Of a stretch of DNA of 44,981 nucleotides, positions 8,682 through 17,900 are shown one piece after another. The stretch is from contig JBDLTI010000011.1 of the NCBI GenBank assembly GCA_039805865.1, positions 1-44,981 on the forward strand, written 5' to 3'. The number at the start of each line of letters is the position of its first letter. Positions within the stretch are counted from its first letter, which is position 1. The position numbers were made by a program, and so were the translations under genes. Below the pieces are notes generated by a model. It did no database searches, had not been told where the DNA came from, and worked only from the letters and a program-made list of their open reading frames with translations. Origin of the DNA: Fluviibacter sp039805865 (GTDB lineage: Bacteria > Pseudomonadota > Gammaproteobacteria > Burkholderiales > Rhodocyclaceae).

Positions 8682-9005
8682 ATGAGCGTGACCATGACTG
8701 AACGTGCCGCTACCCATGTGGGTAAGGCACTGGCACAACGTGGCAAAGGCGTTGGCCTGCGCCTGGGTGTGCGGACGGCGGGTTGTTCCGGTATGGCTTA
8801 CCGTCTGGAGTATGTGGATGACCTGGCCGATGACGATTCGGTTTTCGAATGCCACGGGGTAAAGGTCGTGGTTGACCCGAAAAGCCTGGCTTATCTGGAT
8901 GGTACGGAACTGGATTTTGTGCGTGAAGGTCTCAACGAAGGCTTCAAGTTCAACAATCCGAACGTGAAGGATGAGTGCGGTTGCGGCGAGTCGTTCCATG
9001 TCTGA
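8682..9005 (+). CDS. iscA: A-type Fe-S carrier protein IscA
   Basis: IscA is an A-type carrier that accepts clusters or iron and delivers them to target enzymes. The product is 107 residues, as in E. coli, with the three conserved cysteines at C35 (AGCSGMAY), C99 and C101 (ECGCGESF). The frame is open to 8637, but AGGAG followed by the ATG at 8682 fixes this start and the upstream codons overlap iscU. Its last bases overlap the start of hscB by 8 bp, suggesting translational coupling. Confidence 0.97.
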   Translation: MSVTMTERAATHVGKALAQRGKGVGLRLGVRTAGCSGMAYRLEYVDDLADDDSVFECHGVKVVVDPKSLAYLDGTELDFVREGLNEGFKFNNPNVKDECGCGESFHV

Positions 9006-9570
9006 TGTAAGTGCTGCCCCCGCTGTTGCCATAACGGCCGATCTGCTGGGGGCAGACTTTTTTACGCTGCTGGGGTTGCCTAAGCGTTTCGAGCTGGATA
9101 CGGTGGCGCTGGATGCGCGCTTTCGTGAGCTGCAACGGGAGGTTCATCCGGATCGATTCGCGGCTGCCGATGATGCGGCCCGCCGTGCATCGATGATGCT
9201 GGCGACACAGATCAATGCGGCGTATCAGACCCTGCGGTCGCCCCTAAAACGCGCCAGTTACTTGCTGGAACAGGCCGGAGTAGACATCGGTGCCGAATCC
9301 AATACAGCCATGTCTCCCGAGTTTCTGATGAGCCAGATGATGTGGCGGGAGCAGGTGTCTGACGCCCGGGGTGATAAGAATCTTGCCGAGCTGGAGCGCC
9401 TGCAGGCTGAAATCGCCGATGATATCCGTGATGCTTATAGTGATCTGGCGGGTGCGCTCGATAGAGAAAATCGTGCACAGGATGCGGTTGAGGGTGTGCG
9501 GCGCCTAATGTTTCTGGAAAAATTACGGGAAGAGATCGAAGACGCGGTTTTTGCGCTCGAAGATCTTTAA
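8998..9570 (+). CDS. hscB: Fe-S biogenesis co-chaperone HscB
   Basis: HscB is a J-domain co-chaperone that brings IscU to HscA and stimulates its ATPase. The 190-residue protein has an N-terminal J domain (FFTLLGLPKRFELD) with the HPD motif at residues 50-52 (REVHPDRFA). A C-terminal helical IscU-binding domain follows. The start at 8998 overlaps the end of iscA; a longer frame from 8971 lies wholly within iscA and is unlikely. It is followed after 30 bp by hscA. Confidence 0.95.
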   Translation: MSDVSAAPAVAITADLLGADFFTLLGLPKRFELDTVALDARFRELQREVHPDRFAAADDAARRASMMLATQINAAYQTLRSPLKRASYLLEQAGVDIGAESNTAMSPEFLMSQMMWREQVSDARGDKNLAELERLQAEIADDIRDAYSDLAGALDRENRAQDAVEGVRRLMFLEKLREEIEDAVFALEDL

Positions 9571-9600
9571 CTTTTACGCTTAAAGATTGTTGTTGATTCT

Positions 9601-11523
9601 ATGGCACTACTGCAAATCGCCGAACCTGGCCAAAGCCCTTTACCACACGAGACGCGGTATGCCATTGGTATTGATCTGGGCACCACCAATTCACTGGTTG
9701 CCAGTGTGCGCCAGGGTATGTCTCATGTGATGAATGACGCCGAGGGTAGAGCGCTGGTGCCTTCGGTGGTGCGTTATCAGGAAGATGGTTCAGTGCTGGT
9801 TGGCTACGATGCACTCAAAGCCATTGCCAAAGATCCCAAGAATACGATTGCTTCTGTCAAACGCCTGATGGGTCGTTCGCTAACAGATATCGCGCATCGC
9901 GAGAATTTACCGCTAGACCTGGTGGATAACCCGGGAATGGTGAGTGTTAAAACCCGCCAGGGCGTTAAAACACCCGTTGAGGTGTCCGCAGAGATTCTGC
10001 GCGTGCTGAACGAGCGCGCACAGCAGACCTTGAAGCAGGATATCGTGGGTGCGGTGATTACCGTACCGGCTTATTTTGATGACGCCCAACGGCAGGCGAC
10101 TAAAGATGCCGCCCGTCTGGCTGGTTTGAATGTGCTTCGTCTGCTGAACGAACCGACGGCAGCTGCGGTGGCTTATGGTCTGGATAACGCTTCTGAAGGC
10201 GTTTATGCCGTTTACGACCTGGGTGGCGGCACCTTTGATATTTCAATCCTGCGTCTAACGCGTGGCGTGTTTGAGGTGTTGGCCACCGGTGGCGATTCTG
10301 CACTGGGCGGTGATGACTTTGACCGCCGTATTTACTGCTGGGTCCTGGATCAGGCCAAACTGAAGTCACCACCAACGATTGAAGATACCGCGCTGTTGCT
10401 GTTGCGCTCGCGCGAGGCTAAAGAGTATCTGTCGACGCACCCGGAAGCACCCATTACGGCACGTCTGGCGTCCGGCGAGATCCTTGATGTCACCATTGAT
10501 ATGGCAACCTTTGCCGAGATCAGCCAGACCCTGGTGTCAAAAACGCTGCAGCCTGTTAAGAAAACATTGCGCGATGCCGGTCTGCGCCCTGAAGAGATTC
10601 AAGGGGTGGTGATGGTGGGCGGCGCAACCCGTATTCCATTGATACAGCGTGCGGTTGGCGAGTTTTTCAAGCAGGAACCACTGAACAATCTGGACCCGGA
10701 TAAAGTCGTTGCGTTGGGTGCAGCCATTCAGGCCAATCTGCTGGCCGGTAATCGTGCGCCCGGAGAAGACTGGTTGCTGCTGGATGTAATTCCGCTGTCA
10801 CTGGGTCTGGAGACTATGGGTGGTCTGATTGAAAAGGTGATTCCCCGTAATTCGACCTTGCCCGTTGCCCGTGCCCAGGAATTTACAACGTATCGTGATG
10901 GGCAGACCGCCATGATGGTGCATGTGGTTCAGGGTGAGCGAGAGCTTGTTGATGACTGTCGTTCTCTGGCCCGTTTTGAATTGCGTGGCATCCCACCCAT
11001 GGTGGCCGGTGCCACACGTATACGCGTAACCTTTCAGGTAGATGCCGACGGCTTACTGTCGGTAACCGCGCGGGAACAGACTTCAGGCGTTGAAGCGCAT
11101 GTAGAAGTGAAACCATCTTATGGCCTATCGGATGATCAGATTACCGGCATGCTCAAGGCATCGGTCGATCATGCCCGTGATGACGCACAGACCCGTGCGC
11201 TGAAGGAAACCCAGGTCGATGCACAGCGACTGATCGAGGCGGTGCGTTCGGCATTAGCTGAAGACCGCCATCTGCTGAACGAGCAGGAATTTCAACTGAT
11301 CGAGTCGGGTATTGTTAAATTACAAACGGCCAGCCTGTCAGGAAATCGACGTCAGATTACGATTGCCATGGACGATCTGGATGCGGACTGTAAGGAATTT
11401 GCTGGCCGCCGAATGAACCAGGCGGTTAATCGTGCGTTAGCCGGCAAATCGATTGATTCGGTGGAAGAAGCTATTCAGGATCTGCACCAGACAGCCAATG
11501 CACCGGTTAAGGATACGAAATGA
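9601..11523 (+). CDS. hscA: Fe-S biogenesis Hsp70 chaperone HscA
   Basis: HscA is a specialised Hsp70 that binds the LPPVK motif of IscU and helps pass on the cluster. It is 640 residues long. The N-terminus (MALLQIAEPGQSP, then AIGIDLGTTNSLVASVR) matches the E. coli protein closely and fixes the start despite a poor ribosome binding site. Other Hsp70 landmarks are GAVITVPAYFDDAQRQATKDA, YDLGGGTFDISIL and VVMVGGATRIPLIQRAV in the nucleotide-binding domain. The substrate-binding domain includes NSTLPVARAQEFTTYRDGQ. The stop overlaps the fdx start by 4 bp (ATGA). Confidence 0.97.
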   Translation: MALLQIAEPGQSPLPHETRYAIGIDLGTTNSLVASVRQGMSHVMNDAEGRALVPSVVRYQEDGSVLVGYDALKAIAKDPKNTIASVKRLMGRSLTDIAHRENLPLDLVDNPGMVSVKTRQGVKTPVEVSAEILRVLNERAQQTLKQDIVGAVITVPAYFDDAQRQATKDAARLAGLNVLRLLNEPTAAAVAYGLDNASEGVYAVYDLGGGTFDISILRLTRGVFEVLATGGDSALGGDDFDRRIYCWVLDQAKLKSPPTIEDTALLLLRSREAKEYLSTHPEAPITARLASGEILDVTIDMATFAEISQTLVSKTLQPVKKTLRDAGLRPEEIQGVVMVGGATRIPLIQRAVGEFFKQEPLNNLDPDKVVALGAAIQANLLAGNRAPGEDWLLLDVIPLSLGLETMGGLIEKVIPRNSTLPVARAQEFTTYRDGQTAMMVHVVQGERELVDDCRSLARFELRGIPPMVAGATRIRVTFQVDADGLLSVTAREQTSGVEAHVEVKPSYGLSDDQITGMLKASVDHARDDAQTRALKETQVDAQRLIEAVRSALAEDRHLLNEQEFQLIESGIVKLQTASLSGNRRQITIAMDDLDADCKEFAGRRMNQAVNRALAGKSIDSVEEAIQDLHQTANAPVKDTK

Positions 11524-11861
11524 CACAAATGATCATCTTGCCTCACGCAGAATACTGCCCGGATGGGGCGGTTCTTGAAGCCCCTGTGGGCGAATCGATT
11601 TGTGAGGTGCTGCTCAGCAACGGGATTGAAATCGAACATGCCTGTGAGTGTTCTTGCGCCTGCACGACCTGTCACGTGATTGTGCGCGAAGGTTACAACT
11701 CGCTGAATGAACCAGAAGAGCTTGAAGAAGACTTGCTGGATAAGGCCTGGGGTCTGGAACCGGAGTCCCGGCTTTCCTGTCAGGCAATTGTTGCCGAAAC
11801 GCCGCTGGTGGTTGAAATTCCCAAGTATTCGATCAACATGACCCGTGAAGGGAAACGTTAA
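11520..11861 (+). CDS. fdx: ISC-type [2Fe-2S] ferredoxin
   Basis: This is the adrenodoxin-like ferredoxin that supplies electrons to cluster assembly on IscU. The product is 113 residues. The cluster ligands fall at the family positions C42, C48, C51 and C87. The loop carries additional cysteines: it reads HACECSCACTTCH, so C44 is added beside the usual C46. The family signature VREGYNSLNEPEELEEDLLDKAWGLEPESRLSCQ follows. It overlaps hscA by 4 bp and ends just before iscX. An in-frame ATG at 11529 is an alternative but less likely start. Confidence 0.95.
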   Translation: MTQMIILPHAEYCPDGAVLEAPVGESICEVLLSNGIEIEHACECSCACTTCHVIVREGYNSLNEPEELEEDLLDKAWGLEPESRLSCQAIVAETPLVVEIPKYSINMTREGKR

Positions 11862-11863
11862 TC

Positions 11864-12061
11864 ATGGGACTGAAGTGGACTGATACGCTGGACATTGCAG
11901 TGGCACTGATCGAAGCTCATCCCGATCAGGATCCGACAAAGATTAATTTTGTTGACCTGATGCAGTGGGTGATGACGCTCCCCGACTTTGACGATGAGCC
12001 AAGTCGCTGTGGTGAGCGTATTCTGGAAGCGATTCAACAAACCTGGATCGACGAACTGTAA
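11864..12061 (+). CDS. iscX: Fe-S cluster assembly protein IscX
   Basis: IscX is a small acidic protein that binds IscS and modulates cluster assembly, possibly as an iron-dependent regulator. The 65-residue product begins MGLKWTDTLDIAVALIEAHPD and has the family pattern of acidic residues (DFDDEPSRCGERILEAI) ending WIDEL. It follows fdx with 2 bp between them and is followed by a small DUF2789 gene whose ribosome binding site overlaps the iscX stop codon. Confidence 0.95.
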   Translation: MGLKWTDTLDIAVALIEAHPDQDPTKINFVDLMQWVMTLPDFDDEPSRCGERILEAIQQTWIDEL

Positions 12062-12071
12062 GGAGGTTGCT

Positions 12072-12311
12072 ATGGAAACCCCGATTCATTCGATGAACAG
12101 TCTGTTCAAGCAACTGGGTTTGCCCAGTGAAACGGCGGAAGTCGATGCCTTTATCGAGTTTCATCGACCGCTGCCGGATCATTGTCTGCTGCATGAAGCG
12201 GCATTCTGGACAGCATCTCAGGCCACTTTTCTGGCAGAAGAAATCGAAGACGATGCCGATTGGGCCGAGGTGGTTGACGAGCTCAATGCCCGTTTGAGAA
12301 ACCCGGTTTAA
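12072..12311 (+). CDS. DUF2789 family small protein
   Basis: A 79-residue acidic protein of unknown function that I assign to DUF2789 from its pattern: SMNSLFKQLGLPSETAEVDAFI near the start, then HRPLPDH, AFWTASQATFLAEEI and DADWAEVVDELNARLR. No catalytic motif or membrane segment is visible. The start is fixed by a strong AGGAGG (12061-12066), which shares its first base with the iscX stop. The gene is therefore positioned as the last member of the isc operon, which may hint at a role linked to iron-sulfur metabolism, but this is inferred from position only. It converges with serB. Confidence 0.85.
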   Translation: METPIHSMNSLFKQLGLPSETAEVDAFIEFHRPLPDHCLLHEAAFWTASQATFLAEEIEDDADWAEVVDELNARLRNPV

Positions 12312-12335
12312 ACTGCTTTCCGCGTCTTTTAAGCT

Positions 12336-13184
12336 TTAAACGGCGGGGTAGAGGGTCAGTATGCTTTCCAGCCCGCCGTGATTGATGGCGTGTGTCGCCT
12401 TGGCTTGTGTGGCCGGTTTAGCATGATAGGCCACTGATGTGCCGGCTTCGGCCATCATCAGCAGGTCATTCGCACCATCGCCTACCGCCATGATCTGGTC
12501 TTTGGAGAGACCGAATTCTTTACTCAGTTGCAGGAGCTTATCGGCTTTGGCCTGTGCATCAACAATGTCACCAACCACCTTGCCGGTGAGTTTGCCGCTG
12601 ACGATTTCAAGTTCGTTGGATGTGGCAAAGTCGAGCCCCAGCTCGATGCGCAGGCGTTCGGTGAAGTAGGTAAAGCCACCGGAAAGCAATGCAGTATGAA
12701 CATTGGCCGCTTGCAGGGCTTCGAGAAGCTCGCGGGCACCCGGGTTTAATAACAAGCGCTCTGAAAATACGCGAGCCAGCACTTGGGCATTGAGTCCCTC
12801 GAGGATGGCGACCCGTTTCTGCAGGCTTTCACGATAATCCAGTTCGCCCCGCATGGCAGCTTCGGTAATGGCAGAGACTTCAGCTTTACGTCCGGCAAAA
12901 TCAGCCAACTCATCAATACACTCGATATTGATCAGGGTGGAGTCCATGTCGAACACCACCAGTTTGAAATCGTTAATTGTTCGACCGGCTGCAACCACAC
13001 CCCAGTCCAGTTGTTCGTTGTTTAGGCTCTGGTGCAGTGCTTCCGGCATCGATTGTGTCGTTATGCCGGTGAAGCGTACCGCCTGCATGCCTTGCGGCTT
13101 GACTGCTGCGGGCTGCAGTGCTGATTGAATGGCTTCAATCAGATAAGTCGGTACAGGACCACCATAAACAACCAGATCGAACAT
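12336..13184 (-). CDS. serB: Phosphoserine phosphatase SerB
   Basis: SerB removes phosphate from O-phospho-L-serine in the last step of serine synthesis. HAD-family motifs are present: motif I FDMDSTLINIECIDE with the nucleophile Asp, motif II LLSGGFTYF, and motif III/IV with VGDGANDLLMM. The protein is 282 residues, shorter than the 322-residue E. coli enzyme because the N-terminal domain is reduced. It lies 5 bp downstream of the DAHP synthase gene on the same strand, so the two are probably co-transcribed. Confidence 0.94.
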   Translation of the reverse strand: MFDLVVYGGPVPTYLIEAIQSALQPAAVKPQGMQAVRFTGITTQSMPEALHQSLNNEQLDWGVVAAGRTINDFKLVVFDMDSTLINIECIDELADFAGRKAEVSAITEAAMRGELDYRESLQKRVAILEGLNAQVLARVFSERLLLNPGARELLEALQAANVHTALLSGGFTYFTERLRIELGLDFATSNELEIVSGKLTGKVVGDIVDAQAKADKLLQLSKEFGLSKDQIMAVGDGANDLLMMAEAGTSVAYHAKPATQAKATHAINHGGLESILTLYPAV

Positions 13185-13189
13185 GATGC

Positions 13190-14272
13190 TTAGCCTTTGC
13201 GGGTAGCAAGAATAGGGCGCAGGCGTTCTGCGGCATCGCGGATCATCTGTTCAGTGGTGTCCCAATTGACGCAGCCATCGGTAACCGAGCAGCCGTAAGT
13301 CATCTGGCTGCGATCGGCCAGAATTGGCTGGTTGCCCGCCACCAGGTTGGATTCGATCATGAGACCGGTAATGTTCTTGTTGCCGGCAACGATCTGGCCA
13401 ATCACATCCGCCATAACCAGCGGTTGCAGTTCGGGATTCTTGTTGCTGTTGGCGTGCGAACAGTCGACGATGACATTAGGTAATAGTTTGGCTTTGGTCA
13501 TGGCATTTTCTGCCAGAGTCACCGAGACGGTGTCGTAATTCGGACGACCATCACCGCCGCGCAGCACGATATGACCGTAGGGGTTGCCCTTGGTCCGCAC
13601 GATGGCAACACGACCGTCTCCGTTGATGCCCAGGAAGCTATGGGGGCGGCTTGCTGAAAGAATGGCGTTGATAGCGATGCTTAGGTCGCCGTTGGTGCCG
13701 TTCTTGAAGCCGACCGGGGTAGATAGACCCGAAGACATTTCCCGGTGGGTTTGAGATTCAGTCGTCCGTGCACCAATGGCGTTCCAGGCAATGAGGTCGC
13801 CCAGGTATTGCGGTGAAATCGGGTCGAGGGCTTCGGTACCGGCGGACAACCCGAGTTCATTAACGGCGAGCAGGAATTCGCGGGCCTTGGCCATACCGGC
13901 ATCGACCTTGAATGAATCATCCATGTCCGGGTCGTTGATGTACCCCTTCCAGCCGACGGTGGTACGGGGTTTCTCAAAATAAACACGCATCACGATCATG
14001 AGTGCATCGGACACCTCATCCGATAGCGCCTTGAGTCGGCGGGCATAGTCGATGCCGGCGACCGGATCATGAATAGAGCAGGGGCCAACGACGACGAATG
14101 GGCGAGGGTCCCGGTGTTCCAGAATGTCGATGAGCGCAGCACGACTTTGAGCAACGGTCTGGGCCGCTTTGGTGCTCAGCGGGAGTTGCTGCTGAATCGC
14201 CTCTGGCGTTGGCATCGGGTCAAAAGCGGCAATGTGCAGATTGCTGATCGGCTGTTGGGTACTCTGGGTCAT
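13190..14272 (-). CDS. 3-deoxy-7-phosphoheptulonate synthase (class I DAHP synthase)
   Basis: This enzyme joins phosphoenolpyruvate and erythrose 4-phosphate in the first step of the shikimate pathway. The 360-residue protein shows class I-alpha landmarks in order: VVGPCSIHDP, YFEKPRTTVGWKGYINDPD, LSAGTEALDPISPQYL, ARTTESQTHREMSSGLS, FKNGTNG, RGGDGRPNYD and VDCSHANSNKN. The residues that set feedback specificity (Phe, Tyr or Trp type) cannot be resolved by reading alone, so I give no gene letter. It is 30 bp downstream of mfd and 5 bp upstream of serB, all on the minus strand. Confidence 0.95.
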   Translation of the reverse strand: MTQSTQQPISNLHIAAFDPMPTPEAIQQQLPLSTKAAQTVAQSRAALIDILEHRDPRPFVVVGPCSIHDPVAGIDYARRLKALSDEVSDALMIVMRVYFEKPRTTVGWKGYINDPDMDDSFKVDAGMAKAREFLLAVNELGLSAGTEALDPISPQYLGDLIAWNAIGARTTESQTHREMSSGLSTPVGFKNGTNGDLSIAINAILSASRPHSFLGINGDGRVAIVRTKGNPYGHIVLRGGDGRPNYDTVSVTLAENAMTKAKLLPNVIVDCSHANSNKNPELQPLVMADVIGQIVAGNKNITGLMIESNLVAGNQPILADRSQMTYGCSVTDGCVNWDTTEQMIRDAAERLRPILATRKG

Positions 14273-14302
14273 GATATGAGTTTCCGGTGGTGCGTTATCT
14301 AA

Positions 14303-17300
14303 CTATTTATTCTTGCTACTGGTTTTGGCCAGAGCAGCAGGAGGTTTTTCCAATGCACTGCAAAATTCGCGGAATGCCTGGATGCGCAAAGACAAAGAGG
14401 GCATATGTCGTGAAAGAATAATTCTATCCTGCCCGGCGAGTTTAAGGTCGCGCCGGTTCTGGATAAGCCAGAGCATGGTCATGGGGTCTGCCGGTGTCTG
14501 TGGACCGAACTGGATGACGATCTGATCCTGCGACATATCCACTTTGGTCATGCCCCAGTATTTGGCCTGCAGTCGAATCTGATGAGTTGCCATCAGCGAT
14601 TCTGCCTGCGGTGGTAGCGCACCAAAGCGATCGATCAGTTCTTCCTGCATCAGTGTGAGCTCTTCGGCATCATCACTATTTGCCAGGCGCTTATAGAGGT
14701 TAAGGCGTTCATGGACGTCCGGACAATAAGCATCCGGCAGCAGGGCGGGCACATGCAGGTTGATCTCGGTGCCGATACCCAGTGGTTGGCTCAGATCCGG
14801 TGTCTCGCCGGCCTTCATGGCTTTAACCGCGCGGTTGAGCATTTCGGTGAAGAGGGCAAAACCCACTTCCTGAATTTCACCGGATTGCGAATCCCCGAGG
14901 ACTTCACCAGCACCGCGGATCTCCAGATCGTGCATGGCGAGGTAGAAACCGGAGCCGAGCTCTTCCATCATCTGGATCGCTTCTAGGCGTTGCTTGGCTG
15001 CTTTGGTCAGCCCTTTCATTTCCTGCACCATCAGATAGGCATAGGCCTGATGGTGGGAGCGACCCACACGGCCACGCAACTGGTGCAACTGGGCCAGGCC
15101 GAATTTGTCTGCGCGGTTGATCAGGATGGTGTTGGCGTGCGGGTTATCAATACCGGTTTCAATGATGGTGGTACAGAGCAGCACGTTGGCACGCTGCTGC
15201 GTGAAATCACGCATGACCCGTTCCAGTTCGCGCTCATTCATCTGGCCGTGGCCAATGACAATGCTGGCTTCCGGTACCAGTTTGGTCAGCCGTTCACGCA
15301 TGTTCTCGATGGTGTCAACTTCGTTGTGCAGGAAGTAGACCTGGCCACCGCGGTTGAGTTCGCGCAGGATGGCTTCGCGGATGATGCCGTCGGACAGATT
15401 GTGTACAAAGGTCTTGATGGCCAGTCGCTTTTGCGGTGCCGTGGCGATCACCGAGAAATCTCTCAGGCCTTCCAGCGACATGGCCAGCGTGCGCGGAATT
15501 GGTGTAGCGGTGAGTGTGAGTACATCTACTTCAGCACGCAGGGCTTTGAGCTGTTCTTTCTGTTTGACGCCGAAACGGTGTTCTTCATCGATGATGAGTA
15601 AGCCTAGGCGGGAGAATTTGATGTCGTTCTGAATCAGACGGTGGGTGCCGATGACGATATCAGCCCGTCCATCAGCCATTTCATCCAGCGCGGCCTGACT
15701 TTCTTTGGCAGAGCGGAATCGTGACAGTTCAACCACTTTCACCGGCCAATCTGCAAAGCGATTGCGGAAGTTCTCGGCATGCTGCTCGCAGAGCAGGGTG
15801 GTGGGGCAGAGTACAGCGACCTGTTTGCCACCGGCTACTGCGGCAAAGGCCGCCCTCAGAGCCACTTCGGTTTTGCCAAACCCTACGTCACCACAGACCA
15901 GGCGATCCATCGGTTGCCCGGAGCGCATATCGGATAAGACGGCATCAATGGCCACGGCCTGATCGATGGTTTCTTCAAAGCCGAAACCATCGGCAAAGCG
16001 TTCGTAGTCACCTTCATCGAAATGGAAGGCGTGACCCTGACGAGAAGCGCGTGCGGCATAGAGTGCCAGGAGCTCTGCGGCCGTATCGCGCGCCTGCATG
16101 GCCGCTTTACGCTTGGCTTTTTCCCATTGACCGCTACCTAGGGTATGGATCGGGGCATGATCTGGATCGCCACCAGAATAGCGGCTGATCAGATGCATCT
16201 GGGCGACAGGCACATAGAGCTTGGCTTCGTTGGCGAATTCCAGCATCATGAACTCAGTATCACCATCGCCCAGATCCAGGTGGGTGAGTCCCTGATAGCG
16301 GGCAACACCATGGGTTTCATGGACAACGGGGTCACCGATACGAAGTTCGGTGAGGTCACGCAACCAGTTATCTGCACTCGCCTTTTTGCGTGATTGTTTT
16401 TTGCGGCGGGGTGTACCGGCAAACAGCTCTGTTTCAGTAACGATCGCTAGGTCCGGGGTGGCGAATCCCTGGTGCAACGGTCCGGTCAGGAGCTGTAGTT
16501 TGTCGTCTGCATCGAGCGCAGCGCTCAGTGATTCTATGGGGTGTACAACGAAGGCACCTTCTTGCAGAAGCGCCAGAATGCTTTCTCGGCGGCCGGGGGT
16601 TTCTGCCATGACCAGCACTTTGCCGGCATGTTGCTGTGTAAACGCCCGGAAAGCTTCTAACGGGTCTTCACGGCGGCGGTCCAGGCCGATTGCCGGTAGT
16701 TCCGGGAAGACATTCTTATCAGCTTCGGATTCAGCCGCCGCCAGCAGGATGCGTGGGGTGTGCTGAATTTCCTTGAAGAAGGTTTCTTCATTGAGGAATA
16801 GCGACTCCGGCGGCAGCAGAGGTCGCTCTTTTTCACCCTGGTGAAAGGTATAGCGGGAACGGACTTCCTGCCAGAAGCTCTGGATCGGGGTGCTGAGCTC
16901 GGAGGTGAAGACCACCAGGGGCGGGTTGGCCGCATCTGCCCCCATCAGGTAATCGATAAGTGTGGCGGTTTCGTTGTCTTCAAAAAACAGGGGGAGGTAA
17001 TACTCGATTCCTGCCGGAAGTGTGCCCTGTGAGACATCACGATAGACGCCGGTTTTTGCCGGGTCGCCCTCGAACACCTCGCGAAATCGCTGGCGGAACA
17101 GCGTGCGGCTTCGATCATCGGTAGGGAATTCACGGGCGGGTAGCAATTCGATTTCCGGTACCGGGAATAACGTGCGCTGTGTATCGACATCAAAGGTTTT
17201 GATGCTTTCGATTTCCTTATCGAACAGATCTAGACGAAATGGCAGCATGCTGCCCATTGGGAACAGGTCGATCAAGCCGCCCCGTATGGAGAACTCGCCT

Positions 17301-17833
17301 TGAGAAATAACGTTGGTGACTGCCTGATAGCCCGCAAGTGCCAGCTGGGCGCGTAACGCCGACTCATCGAGCACTTGTTTCTGGGTGAAACTGAACGAGT
17401 GTGCCGCCAGGAAGGCCGGTGGCGGCAGGCGATGCAAGGCGGTTTGTACCGAAGCCAGCAGAATGTCGCATTCACCACGCTGTAGCGCAGACAAAGTGGC
17501 CAGCCGTTCGGAAATGAGATCGTGGTGCGGTGAAAACGGATCGTAGGGTAGGGTTTCCCAATCCGGGAACTGGCGGATCCGGGATGTCGGTATTAACCAC
17601 TGCAGTTCTTCGAAGAGGCGCTGGCGTTCAAGGGCATCTGCGGTAAAGACCACCAGCAATGGCTGCGTTTTAACACGCGCCAGTTCGGCAATTAATAGGC
17701 TTTGAGCGCCGGTTGCGACGCCACGAATGGTGTGGCGGTGACCGATATCCGGCAGGCGTACAGGCAAAACACCGCTGGGGAGTTCTGGTAGACGGAAGTT
17801 TTGTTGCGGACTGGGGGTGGAATCCTGGGGCAT
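14303..17833 (-). CDS. mfd: Transcription-repair coupling factor Mfd
   Basis: Mfd removes RNA polymerase stalled at DNA damage and recruits UvrA. From the ATG at 17833 the protein is 1176 residues, normal for the family. Visible parts are the UvrB-homology region (FPDWETLPYDPFSPHHDLISERL), the RNA-polymerase-interaction region (IGDPVVHETHGVARYQGL), the translocase Walker A GDVGFGKTEVALRA (Lys about 654), the DEEH box, LTATPIPRTLAMSL, and the RecG-like LHQLRGRVGRS. The frame stays open upstream to 18181, but those 116 codons lie antisense to ispD and have no Mfd character. The true N-terminus is MPQDSTPSPQQNFRLPELP. Confidence 0.96.
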   Translation of the reverse strand: MPQDSTPSPQQNFRLPELPSGVLPVRLPDIGHRHTIRGVATGAQSLLIAELARVKTQPLLVVFTADALERQRLFEELQWLIPTSRIRQFPDWETLPYDPFSPHHDLISERLATLSALQRGECDILLASVQTALHRLPPPAFLAAHSFSFTQKQVLDESALRAQLALAGYQAVTNVISQGEFSIRGGLIDLFPMGSMLPFRLDLFDKEIESIKTFDVDTQRTLFPVPEIELLPAREFPTDDRSRTLFRQRFREVFEGDPAKTGVYRDVSQGTLPAGIEYYLPLFFEDNETATLIDYLMGADAANPPLVVFTSELSTPIQSFWQEVRSRYTFHQGEKERPLLPPESLFLNEETFFKEIQHTPRILLAAAESEADKNVFPELPAIGLDRRREDPLEAFRAFTQQHAGKVLVMAETPGRRESILALLQEGAFVVHPIESLSAALDADDKLQLLTGPLHQGFATPDLAIVTETELFAGTPRRKKQSRKKASADNWLRDLTELRIGDPVVHETHGVARYQGLTHLDLGDGDTEFMMLEFANEAKLYVPVAQMHLISRYSGGDPDHAPIHTLGSGQWEKAKRKAAMQARDTAAELLALYAARASRQGHAFHFDEGDYERFADGFGFEETIDQAVAIDAVLSDMRSGQPMDRLVCGDVGFGKTEVALRAAFAAVAGGKQVAVLCPTTLLCEQHAENFRNRFADWPVKVVELSRFRSAKESQAALDEMADGRADIVIGTHRLIQNDIKFSRLGLLIIDEEHRFGVKQKEQLKALRAEVDVLTLTATPIPRTLAMSLEGLRDFSVIATAPQKRLAIKTFVHNLSDGIIREAILRELNRGGQVYFLHNEVDTIENMRERLTKLVPEASIVIGHGQMNERELERVMRDFTQQRANVLLCTTIIETGIDNPHANTILINRADKFGLAQLHQLRGRVGRSHHQAYAYLMVQEMKGLTKAAKQRLEAIQMMEELGSGFYLAMHDLEIRGAGEVLGDSQSGEIQEVGFALFTEMLNRAVKAMKAGETPDLSQPLGIGTEINLHVPALLPDAYCPDVHERLNLYKRLANSDDAEELTLMQEELIDRFGALPPQAESLMATHQIRLQAKYWGMTKVDMSQDQIVIQFGPQTPADPMTMLWLIQNRRDLKLAGQDRIILSRHMPSLSLRIQAFREFCSALEKPPAALAKTSSKNK

Positions 17834-17900
17834 AGGGCCTGTTACACAATTTAAAACAAAGCAGAAGGCCGAAATTATAGGCGATTGGTAGAATACGGGG

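Noticed and set aside
12312..12335. Possible terminator around AAGCTT between the DUF2789 gene and serB
   Set aside because: Only short imperfect AT-rich pairing is available and no clear GC stem with a T tract could be drawn.
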